Positions 26,484 through 35,213 are shown, counted from the first letter of the stretch. The stretch is 56,077 bases of DNA from Promineifilum sp. (GCA_019695075.1 JAIBAS010000006.1:1-56077), one strand, 5' to 3'. Notes: generated by a model from the sequence alone, not told the origin. Program-made: numbers and translations.

Positions 26484-26511
26484 TTTGGCCCTTACTCCTT
26501 CGCTTCTGTCT

Positions 26512-26545
26512 ACGGTATTTTGCTCAGCTTACGGAGTTTCTTACG
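26512..26545 (-). promoter_or_regulatory. Composite box promoter (site c)
   Basis: The minus strand reads CGTAAG, N6, CGTAAG, N10, TACCGT. Both half-sites are identical here, showing most plainly that the element is a direct repeat. Predicted start is near 26505, about 20 nt before the secreted-protein ATG at 26483. Confidence 0.6.
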
Positions 26546-26768
26546 AGCGCGCGCGGTGACGCTGTTTTCACGCGTTATTTGCGCTGCTGTGGCCCTATCG
26601 CCACATCGGCTCACACACCCGCAAGCTATCGCCCCGGCCCACAAGTGAAGTGGCCGGTCTATGCCAACGGTCCCCTCGATTGTGTGAAGCGCCAAGTGCG
26701 AGCGTGACTGACCAGCAATCAGAGAGGCAACGTGTCGCGGCCGTGGCCTCTCCCCCGATGCGAACGTT

Positions 26769-28289
26769 CTACTTACTGGGGCGCAACCGGTGTGGTACCA
26801 AGCGCGGCCAGCGTCGATCGATGCCCAGCGCTTTCACAAGCACCTCGTAGATTTCTGTGACGAGGGCACGCTGTAGCAGGATAGTAGCAGCAATGTACAG
26901 GAACGCCGCCCACAGGACAACCGCGATGAGCGAGAGGCTATTGACCCCACCAAATGTTTGGATGATGGTCCCGCGCAGTAGCAAGATGCCGACGCCCATA
27001 ATCGTGCCGGACGCGAAGAACGGCAGGCTGTAAACGACCAGTTTTCGCGCCGTCCCCGGCAGAATCTGATTGACTTGGAAGATGTTGAGCACCATGGTGG
27101 CGGTGTAGCCGAGCGAGACGCCCACGGCGATGCCGGAGGCGCCGAACGGCCGCAGGAGGATCAGGGCGGTGGGCAACAGGACGGCGATATAAACCAGGCT
27201 GGCCGTGATGTTGCGCCGTGGTTGCCCCAGAGCCAGGAAGAGCGGTGACGCATTGGCCGAGACCGCCCAGGTCAGGCCAAAGACGGAGAAGATTTGCCAC
27301 AGTGGGATCATCGGCGCCCAGGTGTCGCCGATGAGGACGGGCACGAGCAGCGGCGCGGCGGTCGCCAGGCCGACGCTCAGGGGCATGACCATGAGCAGGA
27401 CCATACCGGTGCTCTTAATGTAGGCGCGCGCCAGCCGCTCCGGCTCGTTTTGTATCCGCGCATAGGATGGGAAGAGCACGTTGCCGAAGATCGTGTTGGC
27501 CAGCATGTTGGACAGGCGGCCAGTCAGCGTGTAGGCCTTGTCGTAGAAACCGACGACGGTGGTGCCGAAAAAGCGGCTGGTCAGCCAGGTGTCGAGCTGC
27601 GTCTGGACGGAGCGCAGGACACCGCCGCCCATCGTCGGGGCGCCGAAACGTAACAGGCTCTTGACGATCACGGGGTCCCATTTCTGTGGGCGCAGCCATA
27701 TCCAGGGTCGGCTTTGGCTCCAGAAGATGAGCGTGCGCAGCATCTCGGCGACGATATTGCCAATGGCAAGGCTCCACACGCCCAGGCCGCCTAGCGCGCA
27801 ACCGATGGCGATGAGGGATGAGGAAATCTCAGTGATGACCTGAGCAACGCCCAGTTGCCTGAACTTGAGGTCGCGGCGCAGCAACGCCTCAGGCACGACC
27901 CACAGGCCGTCGATGGTCACGATGATGGACATCACCCTCAGGATGGGCACCAGGTCACTGCCGCCGCCGAGAACAGAAGCGATCGGGGCGGCCACCAGAA
28001 CGATCACGATGGTCGTGGCGATGCTGGTCAGCATGACCAAGACAAAAGCGTAGTGGGCAACCTTGCGGATGTCGTGCTGGGTCTGGACTAACGCCGGGCG
28101 CAGACCCAGATCGGTAAAGAGGTTAGAGGCGTTCATCAACAGCATAGACAGGGCTATGAGGCCGAAGTCGGCCGGGTGCAGGAGTCGCAGCAATATGATG
28201 GCCAGCACCATCGATACTGGCCGCATACCCAGCGTAATGCCGGCCATCAGCATACTGCCGCGCGCTGTCTTGATCTTCAAGTCACTCAA
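26769..28289 (-). CDS. Wzx-type polysaccharide flippase (506 aa)
   Basis: An integral membrane protein of the MOP superfamily that moves lipid-linked repeat units across the cytoplasmic membrane. Hydrophobic segments run through most of the length (for example GMRPVSMVLAIILLRLL, FVLVMLTSIATTIVIVLVAAP, LIAVVLWAAFLYIAATILL), giving roughly 12-14 membrane spans. The N-terminal ARGSMLMAGITLGMRPVSM and FGLIALSMLLMNASNLFTDLGL are typical of the oligosaccharide flippase (Polysacc_synt) family. The start is TTG 28289 with AGAGGTGAG just upstream. It has its own box promoter at 28458, and a GC-rich hairpin (28368-28386) lies in the predicted leader. Confidence 0.88.
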   Translation of the reverse strand: MSDLKIKTARGSMLMAGITLGMRPVSMVLAIILLRLLHPADFGLIALSMLLMNASNLFTDLGLRPALVQTQHDIRKVAHYAFVLVMLTSIATTIVIVLVAAPIASVLGGGSDLVPILRVMSIIVTIDGLWVVPEALLRRDLKFRQLGVAQVITEISSSLIAIGCALGGLGVWSLAIGNIVAEMLRTLIFWSQSRPWIWLRPQKWDPVIVKSLLRFGAPTMGGGVLRSVQTQLDTWLTSRFFGTTVVGFYDKAYTLTGRLSNMLANTIFGNVLFPSYARIQNEPERLARAYIKSTGMVLLMVMPLSVGLATAAPLLVPVLIGDTWAPMIPLWQIFSVFGLTWAVSANASPLFLALGQPRRNITASLVYIAVLLPTALILLRPFGASGIAVGVSLGYTATMVLNIFQVNQILPGTARKLVVYSLPFFASGTIMGVGILLLRGTIIQTFGGVNSLSLIAVVLWAAFLYIAATILLQRALVTEIYEVLVKALGIDRRWPRLVPHRLRPSK

Positions 28290-28367
28290 CGTCTCACCTC
28301 TGCTGGCAGCCTACGCTGCTTGTCCTTCCATTCCTTCCATCGCCGGGCAACAGGCCCCTGCTTGGCC

Positions 28368-28386
28368 GGCCGCCGGTGCGGCGGCC
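28368..28386 (-). other. Hairpin in the flippase leader
   Basis: A perfect 8-bp GC stem (28368-28375 with 28379-28386) with a 3-nt loop lies between promoter d and the TTG start at 28289. It could be a late terminator of the upstream glycosyltransferase or a leader structure. There is no T tract. Confidence 0.35.
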
Positions 28387-28457
28387 ATCGTTTGGTGGGG
28401 CAGCAGCGAGGCGCGGAAGGCAATCGTCAGTCAGGCGGGCTCCCCATCCACTCAGCT

Positions 28458-28491
28458 ATTAAAGCAAAGTCTACTTACAGGTGGGCTTAAG
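28458..28491 (-). promoter_or_regulatory. Composite box promoter (site d)
   Basis: The minus strand reads CTTAAG, N6, TGTAAG, N10, TTTAAT. The distal half-site overlaps the TAA stop codon (28487-28489) of the upstream glycosyltransferase, so the box is embedded at the end of that gene. Predicted start is near 28451, about 160 nt before the flippase start codon. Confidence 0.5.
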
Positions 28492-29644
28492 CCGTACGGT
28501 TGCCCGTATCGCTATGCAAACGCTCATACAGGGCCAGGTAGCGCGTGGCCACGATGTCCCAGGTCAGCCCTTCGCGGCGGGCCTCGGCCGCGGCGCGGCT
28601 GTGGGCCAGAAAGTCCGGCGCGCAGACGTAGCGCAGCATGGCCGCGGCGATGCTCTCCGGGGTGTTGGTGATGAGCAGCCCGTTCTCGCCGTCGTCGATC
28701 ACCTCGCGGTTGGGCCGGAAGTCGGTGGCGATGATGGGCAGGCCCAGGGCGCGGTATTCCAGCACCTTCAGGGTCGGGTGGTACATCCAGTCGGCCGGCA
28801 GTTCGGGCACGTAGGCCAGGGCGACATCGTGGGCCAGGACGGCCTGGGGCACTTGCTCATAGGGGATGGGCGGGCGAATGGTCACATGATCGCCCAGGCC
28901 TAGGCGCTGGATGGCGGCGGCGTAACGGCCCTCGCTGGCGTCGTAGCCCATGAAGACGACGCGGAAGCCGTCGGTCTGCCGGGCGACAAGAGCCGCTGCT
29001 TCGAGGATGCGTTCCAGTCGCCGGCGCACGGTCAACCGGCCGATGTAGATGAACGAGACCGGCGCGCCGGCGGGCCGCTCGGCGGCGCGGCGGGCAGCCA
29101 GGAACTGCGGATCGACGCCCATGGGCACGACCGTCGCCCAGCGTGGCCAGTCCTCGCCCAGCACCTGTTGCGCCCCAGCCGGGTGCAGGAAGGTGGTGTG
29201 GTCGAAGATCAGGCGCGAGTAGATCACGCGGGCTTTGTTCTGTAGCGCGGCCGTGGCCCGACCGAGCGCGCCCGTGCCATGTCGCTCGTTGATCTGGCGC
29301 ACGTCGTAGAGGTAGCGCGTCCGCCGGGGCATCAGCACGGGCAGGAAGCGGAACAGGTCAAAGGCATTAACTTGGACGATGTCGGGGCTGGCTTGGGCGA
29401 TGAAGCGGCGCATCCGGCGGAAGCGGCTGAGCTTGGCCAGCCGGCGGGCGAGCGGCCGGGGCAGCGCCGAGCGCCCGGCAGCTACTGTGGCCACGATGCC
29501 ATCGCCATCGCGCCATTCCACGTCGCCGGCGGCATTAGGCGTGCCCACCCAGACGGTGTGGCCGTGGCCGCGCAGCTCAGTGGCGACCTTGTCGTAATCG
29601 GGCGTCGGTTGACTGGAATAGAATTGCGCCAGCAGGATGTGCAT
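28487..29644 (-). CDS. Glycosyltransferase family 4 (385 aa)
   Basis: A cytoplasmic GT-B fold enzyme expected to add one sugar to the lipid-linked unit. The N-terminal domain begins MHILLAQFYSS with a D-x-V acceptor-side region. The donor-binding domain carries VSFIYIGRLTVRRRLERILEAA, then the EX7E-like segment around YVPELPADWMYHPTLKVLEYRALGLPIIATDF, typical of GT4. The end NGLLITNTPESIAAAMLRY is also standard. AGAGGAA precedes the ATG at 29644. It is a single-gene unit with its own box promoter at 29686, downstream of the GT2 gene. Donor and acceptor are unknown. Confidence 0.87.
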   Translation of the reverse strand: MHILLAQFYSSQPTPDYDKVATELRGHGHTVWVGTPNAAGDVEWRDGDGIVATVAAGRSALPRPLARRLAKLSRFRRMRRFIAQASPDIVQVNAFDLFRFLPVLMPRRTRYLYDVRQINERHGTGALGRATAALQNKARVIYSRLIFDHTTFLHPAGAQQVLGEDWPRWATVVPMGVDPQFLAARRAAERPAGAPVSFIYIGRLTVRRRLERILEAAALVARQTDGFRVVFMGYDASEGRYAAAIQRLGLGDHVTIRPPIPYEQVPQAVLAHDVALAYVPELPADWMYHPTLKVLEYRALGLPIIATDFRPNREVIDDGENGLLITNTPESIAAAMLRYVCAPDFLAHSRAAAEARREGLTWDIVATRYLALYERLHSDTGNRTA

Positions 29645-29685
29645 GTTTTCGGTTCCTCTCGTTTCGGGCGGGTTGCCAGATAGTG

Positions 29686-29719
29686 AGGATAAGTGGACGA
29701 CGTTACGGCGCGCCTTACA
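29686..29719 (-). promoter_or_regulatory. Composite box promoter (site k)
   Basis: The minus strand reads TGTAAG, N6, CGTAAC, N10, TATCCT. Predicted start is near 29679, about 35 nt before the GT4 ATG at 29644. A possible imperfect hairpin terminator of the preceding GT2 gene (arms 29748-29754 and 29787-29793) lies just upstream. Confidence 0.6.
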
Positions 29720-29792
29720 AGGCCGTGGCGCACTGGCCGGGCGGGCGGGCCTGATGCCTCAGTCCAACAGGCAATCGATTATGGGGTCAGGC

Positions 29793-30665
29793 CTAAGTCT
29801 CGCGCAAAAGCAGGTCGTTGCCCAGCCGGCGCCAGTTCTTGCGCATCCAGTAGCCCATGTATAGGTAGCACGACACGCGATCCTTTAGGCCAACGGGCGA
29901 GCGTTCGATGGAGCGCAAGTGCTCGCGCAGCAGCCGCCATTGGGGAAAGGTGACCTTGCCGGCGCGGCGCGGGTCATACCAGGCTTGCTGCGATTGCTGC
30001 GACTTGTTGCCGCCCCACGATTGTCCTTCGTGGAAGCGGTAGAAAAAGAGCGGTTCCGGCACTTCGTAGAACTTGCCCAGCAGGCTCAACTCGCTGAGCA
30101 GCGGCCGGTCGGAACCGGTGTACTTGCCGATCAGCCGTGTCTGGGCCAGCACCGACCGGCGCATGACGCCGAACACGGCGACGACGGGATGCGGGTCGAG
30201 GACGAACTCGTAGAAGCGCACCCGCGCCTGCGGGTCGTCGAAATGGTGTTTGCCGGGGTAGTCCTTCACGACGTTGCCGGCGCTATCGATGGCCCTGGCC
30301 TGCGTGTAGGCCAGAACCACGCCGGGGTCGCGCTCCAACGCCGCCACACAGCGCTCCAGGAAGGCCGGCGCGCAGAGGTCGTCGTGGGCGGCCCACTTGA
30401 AGTAGCGTCCGCGGGCCAGATCAAACGTCAGGTTATAGTTGGCCGAGCCGCCGATGTTGGTTTCGTTGCGCCGGTAGCGGACGCGCGTGTCGCGGGCGGC
30501 ATAGTCGCGGGCGATGGCCCCGGTTTCGTCGGTCGAGGCGTTGTCGCAGATGATCAACTCGAAGTCGCGGTAGGTCTGGGCCAAGAGCGAGTCGAGCGTG
30601 GCGGCGAGGAAGTTCGCGCCGTTGTATACGGGCATGCCCAGGCTAACAGTCGGCTGGTCGGGCAT
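29793..30665 (-). CDS. Glycosyltransferase family 2 (290 aa)
   Basis: A GT-A fold enzyme that uses a nucleotide-sugar donor in the cytoplasm. The first residues VSLGMPVYNGANFLAATLDSLLAQTY followed by ELIICDNASTDET are the classic GT2 start. A metal-binding acidic motif appears as HDDLCAP about 100 residues in. Length fits a soluble GT2 without membrane anchor. AGGAGAG precedes the ATG. It is the last gene of the operon 35132 to 29793 (Wzc-like, three sulfotransferases, GT2), 39 nt after the sulfotransferase at 30705. Confidence 0.9.
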   Translation of the reverse strand: MPDQPTVSLGMPVYNGANFLAATLDSLLAQTYRDFELIICDNASTDETGAIARDYAARDTRVRYRRNETNIGGSANYNLTFDLARGRYFKWAAHDDLCAPAFLERCVAALERDPGVVLAYTQARAIDSAGNVVKDYPGKHHFDDPQARVRFYEFVLDPHPVVAVFGVMRRSVLAQTRLIGKYTGSDRPLLSELSLLGKFYEVPEPLFFYRFHEGQSWGGNKSQQSQQAWYDPRRAGKVTFPQWRLLREHLRSIERSPVGLKDRVSCYLYMGYWMRKNWRRLGNDLLLRET

Positions 30666-30704
30666 CGTCTCTCCTGATCGGTGGGGTGCGGTGGTGGCAG
30701 CGCC

Positions 30705-31832
30705 CTACTTCTGGACGCCCAGCGTGCGGGCCACCCGCCGGTAGACGCGCTGGACGGTGTCTGTGCGGCGTTGGTCGATGCCCGCGGGGCGACGCTTGCC
30801 CAGCCGCGCCAACAGATGGGCCGCGCTGTGGCCCAGCACAACGGGCGCTTTGGCCTTGGCGGCCAGACCGGTCGGCTCGAAGCTGTAGCCGAATTCCTTC
30901 AACTCCCGGCGCAGCACGATCTGGCAGACGTAGATTTCCTCCGGCGTCAGGCTCTCTTTCCAACGATCGACGGCAGCGCGGCTGATGCCTTCATTGGCGT
31001 TGCCGGCCGTCTTGCTGGTGGCATTGATCCAGCCGACTTGCAGGAACTCCGGCTGGAAGGGCAGACCCAAGAAGCGGCAGATGTGCGGGATGGTCGTCTG
31101 CGGGTCGGAAACCATATCCTCATAGCGCACGGTCAGGACGCGCCCGGGGTACTTCTGGCGCGCGTCGCGGGCTGAGTCAATGGACTCCTTCCACATGTAG
31201 CTGTCGATGATCGTGTCGTAGTTGGTGCTCCGATCCGGTGTCAGTTGCTCCTGGACTTCCTTGGCGTCCAGCCATTCGTCGGTGCGGCGGTGCTTGCGCG
31301 AGGACAGGGCCGCGCGGGGGTCGCGCACCAACTCGATAACACGGGCCTCTGGATTCACGCGGAGGATGTCTTGCAGGAAGTAGACATGCTCCGGCGACTT
31401 CTCCAGCCAGCGCTCGCGGCCGTTGAGCCGGGTCAGTTCATCCATGACCAGGGCGAACAGGCTGATATGCCGCTCGGCGATGGGCACGGTCGCAGCCACC
31501 TGGCCGACGTTGGCCAGCAGTTGCTCGAACTGCTCCTCGGTCAGGTTGAACGTCGCCAGGCTATACGCATCGGCGCGCTCGTTGGCCCGCTTCGTGCCCA
31601 GGTAGGCCAGCGCGGTGATGTGGTAGACAAAGTCGCGAAAGATCTGGGGATCGTCGAGATCGGCGAAGCGACGGCGGTTACGGTTGAGGTCCTGATAGAA
31701 GTGGGTCTCGCCGGCGGCAACAAAGAGGGTCGAGGAGCGGCGCAACATGCTCTTGAGCAAGCTGGTGCCGGTGTGGATATAGCCGACGATGAAGATCGGC
31801 CCGCTATTGGATGGCGGTGTGTTGGCCTGCAT
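30705..31832 (-). CDS. Sulfotransferase family protein (375 aa)
   Basis: A likely PAPS-dependent sulfotransferase. The 5'-phosphosulfate loop is PIFIVGYIHTGTSLLKSML at about residues 12-30. The 3'-phosphate segment is VIELVRDPRAALSSRKHRR at about 160-180. VRYEDMVSDPQTTIPHICRFLGLP is the usual third landmark of sulfotransferases. The protein is longer than the other members here, with a C-terminal basic extension (LARLGKRRPAG...RVYRRVARTLG). AGGAGC precedes the ATG. It lies in a tight operon with two other sulfotransferases, 21 nt after the gene at 31854. The substrate is unknown. Confidence 0.85.
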   Translation of the reverse strand: MQANTPPSNSGPIFIVGYIHTGTSLLKSMLRRSSTLFVAAGETHFYQDLNRNRRRFADLDDPQIFRDFVYHITALAYLGTKRANERADAYSLATFNLTEEQFEQLLANVGQVAATVPIAERHISLFALVMDELTRLNGRERWLEKSPEHVYFLQDILRVNPEARVIELVRDPRAALSSRKHRRTDEWLDAKEVQEQLTPDRSTNYDTIIDSYMWKESIDSARDARQKYPGRVLTVRYEDMVSDPQTTIPHICRFLGLPFQPEFLQVGWINATSKTAGNANEGISRAAVDRWKESLTPEEIYVCQIVLRRELKEFGYSFEPTGLAAKAKAPVVLGHSAAHLLARLGKRRPAGIDQRRTDTVQRVYRRVARTLGVQK

Positions 31833-31853
31833 GTCTATAGCTCCTATTGGGCG

Positions 31854-32735
31854 TCAGGCCGGCTGGGCTAGGGGCGCGCCAATGGCGGCCTCGTTGAGCT
31901 GGTCGAGACGGGCGAGCAGTTCGGCGCAGAGGGCGTCCACTTCGGGGCTGAGCCGCGAGACACGGCCCTTGCCTACCGACTGCGGGTGTACGTCGCGGAC
32001 GATGTGATCGCCGGGATAGGGGCGGCCGAGGAAGGCGTAGATGTGGCGCATCGTCGCCGCCGGGTCGGTCGCCAGGTCTTCGTAGCGGCAAAGTAGGACG
32101 TTGGGGTCGCCCTGCAAGTTGAGATCGAAGTATAGACGGGAGCGCGCCCACCAGAACAGCGCCGCGGCGTCGTGGGGGTTCATGTCCTCGCGGAAGAAGC
32201 GGCGGATGGTGTCACGTGTTGCGGCCGTGCTGTGTTGCGAGCGCCAGTTGTCGGGGTCGTCATGGACAAACGGGCGCAGGTCCTTGATGCCGTTGTCCAT
32301 GCCAAACGCCTTCAAGTTCGACGAGGCCACGTCCTGATAGTGGCGATATTGCCATAGCACCCTGGCGCCGGGAAAGGCAGCCAGCATCTCGTGGACGCGC
32401 TGCGACTCAACCAGTGGCTTCAGGACGATCATCTCGGCCTTGTCGCGGGCCAGGCGGGCCTTCACAACCGGCAACGGGTTGAGCCGGACGTGCTCCAGCG
32501 CGTCGCCGGAGGTCAACTCGCTGGTCTCGCGGTAGACCTTGACGCCCATATCGCGCTCAAAGACCCAGTACATCAGGCTGGTGCCGGCGCGCTGGATGCC
32601 CATGATGAAGACCACCTGGGCGGCCCGGTCGCCGGCCGTCAGTCCATCCAGCCCCTGCGCCGCCCGCTTATAGAGGCGAAAGAGGCCAAAGGAGATATTG
32701 CGGCGATTGAAGTCGGAGGGTTTGAGGTTACTCAT
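31854..32735 (-). CDS. Sulfotransferase family protein (293 aa)
   Basis: The nucleotide-binding loop is AQVVFIMGIQRAGTSLMYWVF, about 40 residues from the start. The 3'-phosphate region is VLWQYRHYQDVASSNLKAFG, and CRYEDLATDPAATMRHIYAFLGRPY is the conserved C-terminal landmark. The N-terminal region (NRRNISFGLFRLYKRAAQGLDG) is basic and may contact the membrane. The ribosome site is weak. It is the second of three consecutive sulfotransferase genes, and sequence similarity to its neighbours is low outside the motifs, which suggests different acceptors rather than a fresh duplication. Confidence 0.83.
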   Translation of the reverse strand: MSNLKPSDFNRRNISFGLFRLYKRAAQGLDGLTAGDRAAQVVFIMGIQRAGTSLMYWVFERDMGVKVYRETSELTSGDALEHVRLNPLPVVKARLARDKAEMIVLKPLVESQRVHEMLAAFPGARVLWQYRHYQDVASSNLKAFGMDNGIKDLRPFVHDDPDNWRSQHSTAATRDTIRRFFREDMNPHDAAALFWWARSRLYFDLNLQGDPNVLLCRYEDLATDPAATMRHIYAFLGRPYPGDHIVRDVHPQSVGKGRVSRLSPEVDALCAELLARLDQLNEAAIGAPLAQPA

Positions 32736-32759
32736 GGATGTATTCGCCCGCCCAGCGGC

Positions 32760-33602
32760 CTAGTCGCTGTAGCCGCGCCGCCAGTTCTCCAGCCGCCGGC
32801 CGAGCAACTGCTCGACGGTGTGGACGTCGTCCTCCAGCAGACGCCAGAGGGCTTGCTTCGTCTCGCGGGCGAAGGTCGGCTTCTCGGTGATGGTGTTCGA
32901 CAGCAGGCGGTGGCGGATGGGCTGGCGGACGGCGGCGGGAATGATGTTGCGCATCTTCTGGAAGACCTCGGTCTTGGTGAAGTCGCGCACGGCCTGATAG
33001 CGCACGTAGGGCTGGCCGACCGACGGGTTGAGTTGTGCGGTGTCGGTCTCGTCAAACGGCGTGGCGTCGATGCCCAGGAACTCGGCGATGCGGTAGAGCG
33101 TTGGCACCTGGTCGGCGGTGTACTCCTCGAAGAGCAGCAGCAGGACATTCTCCGGCCCAAACAACTCCAGGTAGGGGCGCAGCTGGACGCCGTAGCGGCT
33201 GAGGTTGACGTAGGTGGGGTCTTCAAAGACGGCCACGTCGGGCGGCCGCCGGTCGATGTCGCGCACGAAGTTGTGGCTGTAGAGCGAGACAATACGGTCT
33301 ACCGGCTGGCGCATGATGTAGATGAGCTTGAGCGCCGGGTTGTATTCGTAGAGCCGCGCGGCCGTGTCCCGATATTGCGGGAAGAAGGTGTAGTGCGTCG
33401 ACGCCTCGCCTAATAACTGGCCGGGGCGAGGGTCATAGAGCGCATGATAGCGATCCAGTTCGGCCCGCCAATCGGCCACCTGGTGGAAGTAGGCCGGCTC
33501 CTTCTCGCGACAGAAGCAGATCTGGGGATGGGCAGCCAGTTGGGCAGCCAGGCTTGTTGTGCCCGACTTCTGGGCGCCTATCATCATGAAATCGACGCGC
33601 AT
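32760..33602 (-). CDS. Sulfotransferase, heparan-sulfotransferase-like (280 aa)
   Basis: The protein starts MRVDFMMIGAQKSGTTSLAAQL, then HPQICFCREKEPAYF. The GxxKxGTTxL plus KExxxF pattern is that of the heparan-sulfate/chondroitin type sulfotransferase domain. The KxGTT lysine is the expected PAPS-contacting residue. The 3'-phosphate segment is LIYIMRQPVDRIVSLYSHNF. It most likely sulfates a polysaccharide or its lipid-linked precursor. ATG 33602 has AGGAG and lies 9 nt after the stop of the Wzc-like gene, implying one transcript. Confidence 0.87.
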   Translation of the reverse strand: MRVDFMMIGAQKSGTTSLAAQLAAHPQICFCREKEPAYFHQVADWRAELDRYHALYDPRPGQLLGEASTHYTFFPQYRDTAARLYEYNPALKLIYIMRQPVDRIVSLYSHNFVRDIDRRPPDVAVFEDPTYVNLSRYGVQLRPYLELFGPENVLLLLFEEYTADQVPTLYRIAEFLGIDATPFDETDTAQLNPSVGQPYVRYQAVRDFTKTEVFQKMRNIIPAAVRQPIRHRLLSNTITEKPTFARETKQALWRLLEDDVHTVEQLLGRRLENWRRGYSD

Positions 33603-33611
33603 GACAGTCTC

Positions 33612-35132
33612 CTAATGAGCCTCCGATTCGTAGTAGGCATAGCTGCCGTTTGGCTCGACGCGGTTGACGACCACTTCCAGGGATTTGACGCGGACGTTCG
33701 ATAGCTGCTGGCGCACGGCCTCCACGTCGCCGCGGCGGGTCTGGGCCTGGGCGATGACGAGGATGACGTTGTCGACCGCGGGGGCCAGCACGGCGGCATC
33801 GGCCACCGACAGCAGCGCCGGCGTGTCGAGGATGATGAAGTCGAAGGTCGTCTTGAGTTGCTCGATCAGGTCGAGCATGCGCTGCGAGCCAAGCAGTTCG
33901 GTCGGGTTGGGCGGCAGCGGCCCGCTGGTGATGACCTGGACGCGCGGGAAAGCGCTGTACTGGATGGCCTCGTCCACAACCACCTCACCGGCCAGGATGT
34001 TGGTCAGGCCGCGCTTGTTGGGCAGGTCGAATAGCTTGTGGACGGTCGGCAGGCGCAGGTCGCAATCGACGACGACGACCTCGCGGCCGCTCTGGGCCAC
34101 GGTCACGGCCAGGTTGCCGGACACGGTCGATTTGCCTTCGCCGCGTTTGGCGCTAGTCAGCAAGACGACTTGCGAGCCGCCCACGCCGCTGGCGAGGATG
34201 TTGGTGCGTAGCCGTCGGAACGATTCCAGTTGTGGATAGTGGCCGCTGCCCAGCCGGGCAATAGATAGCTGCTCCTTGGCCGCCGGGACCTGACCAATGC
34301 TCATCACCTGGGTGACGTTCTCGATCTGCTCGGTGGTGTAGAGGGTCGTGTCCAGCGTCTCTAGCAGGAAGGCCAGGCCCACGCCGCTGATGAGACCGAC
34401 GGCCACGCCGAGGGCGATGTTGATGACGTGGCGCGGCTTGGAGGGGCGATTGGGCGCGTTGGCTTCTTCGATGATGGAGATGGCGTTGGCGCGCAGCGCT
34501 TCTTCCAGGCGAGCGGCTTCGTACTGGGTCAGCAGCGAGGTATAGGCGTTCTCGCGCACTTGCAGGGCCTGGGCCGCGGTGGCAATGGCGGCCTCGTCTT
34601 GGGGCGAGGTGGACAGGGCGCGGGCGTAGGCGTCGCGGGCGTCGCTGAACTCCTTGTCGGCCGTGTCCAGCTGCTCACGCAGGATTTCCTGCCGCGTCTG
34701 ACCGGTGCCGCCACTGTAGAACTCGCGGTTCTGGTCGACAAGCACCTGCGCCGCGGCGTTGGCAATGTCACGGGCGTCTTCGGGGTCGGTCGCCTCGGCC
34801 GAGATGCGGATTAGCTCCGTGCCGGGGATGGCCTGGACGGTAATGGCCGGCAGGCTTTCCAGGCCTAGCTCATCCTTAATCTGTCGCCGGACGGTTTCAC
34901 CGGTGATGATGCGCGAGTAGGTGGCGATCAGGCGCTCGGTGTAGTTGATGTCCGGGCGCGCTTCGGTAATGGACCCGCCGCCGATGGTCAGGACGCGGAC
35001 GGTCGTCCCCGCGGTGTATTGCGGCGTGGCCAGGAGGGTGATCGCTGTGGCGATGCCCGTGCCCAGGACCGTACAGACGATGACGATCCACAATCGTCGC
35101 CGTAGGACGGAGAGGTAACTTCTTAGCTCCAT
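33612..35132 (-). CDS. Wzc-type polysaccharide co-polymerase fused to a BY-kinase (506 aa)
   Basis: It controls chain length and polymerisation in Wzy-dependent polysaccharide export. A Wzz-like region is bounded by membrane spans at about 13-33 and 236-257. A cytoplasmic tyrosine-kinase domain follows with Walker A (SAKRGEGKST, about 327-336), Walker A' (VVVVDCDLRLP, 352-362) and Walker B (IILDTPALL, 433-441). The C-terminal tail is short but tyrosine-rich (Y498, Y500, Y501) and is the probable autophosphorylation cluster. No cognate phosphatase or outer-membrane Wza is present. It is the first gene of an operon with a box promoter at 35180. Confidence 0.92.
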   Translation of the reverse strand: MELRSYLSVLRRRLWIVIVCTVLGTGIATAITLLATPQYTAGTTVRVLTIGGGSITEARPDINYTERLIATYSRIITGETVRRQIKDELGLESLPAITVQAIPGTELIRISAEATDPEDARDIANAAAQVLVDQNREFYSGGTGQTRQEILREQLDTADKEFSDARDAYARALSTSPQDEAAIATAAQALQVRENAYTSLLTQYEAARLEEALRANAISIIEEANAPNRPSKPRHVINIALGVAVGLISGVGLAFLLETLDTTLYTTEQIENVTQVMSIGQVPAAKEQLSIARLGSGHYPQLESFRRLRTNILASGVGGSQVVLLTSAKRGEGKSTVSGNLAVTVAQSGREVVVVDCDLRLPTVHKLFDLPNKRGLTNILAGEVVVDEAIQYSAFPRVQVITSGPLPPNPTELLGSQRMLDLIEQLKTTFDFIILDTPALLSVADAAVLAPAVDNVILVIAQAQTRRGDVEAVRQQLSNVRVKSLEVVVNRVEPNGSYAYYESEAH

Positions 35133-35179
35133 AGTATTTGCTGTGCTCCTCAGCTTACTTCCCTGTTACTGCTCATTGC

Positions 35180-35213
35180 AGCTTAGCAAGCCTCTATTAC
35201 GAACAGTCTTTCG
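35180..35213 (-). promoter_or_regulatory. Composite box promoter (site e)
   Basis: The minus strand reads CGAAAG, N6, CGTAAT, N10, TAAGCT. It has the weakest half-sites of the set but exact spacing. Predicted start is near 35173, about 40 nt before the Wzc-like ATG at 35132. Another TTAC pair at 35155/35166 has an 11-bp period and no matching -10, so I prefer this placement. Confidence 0.45.

Noticed and set aside
35154-35170. TTAC direct repeat with 11-bp period closer to the Wzc-like gene
   Set aside because: The period and the missing -10 at the fixed distance do not fit the other sites. The pair at 35196-35213 fits exactly and was used instead.
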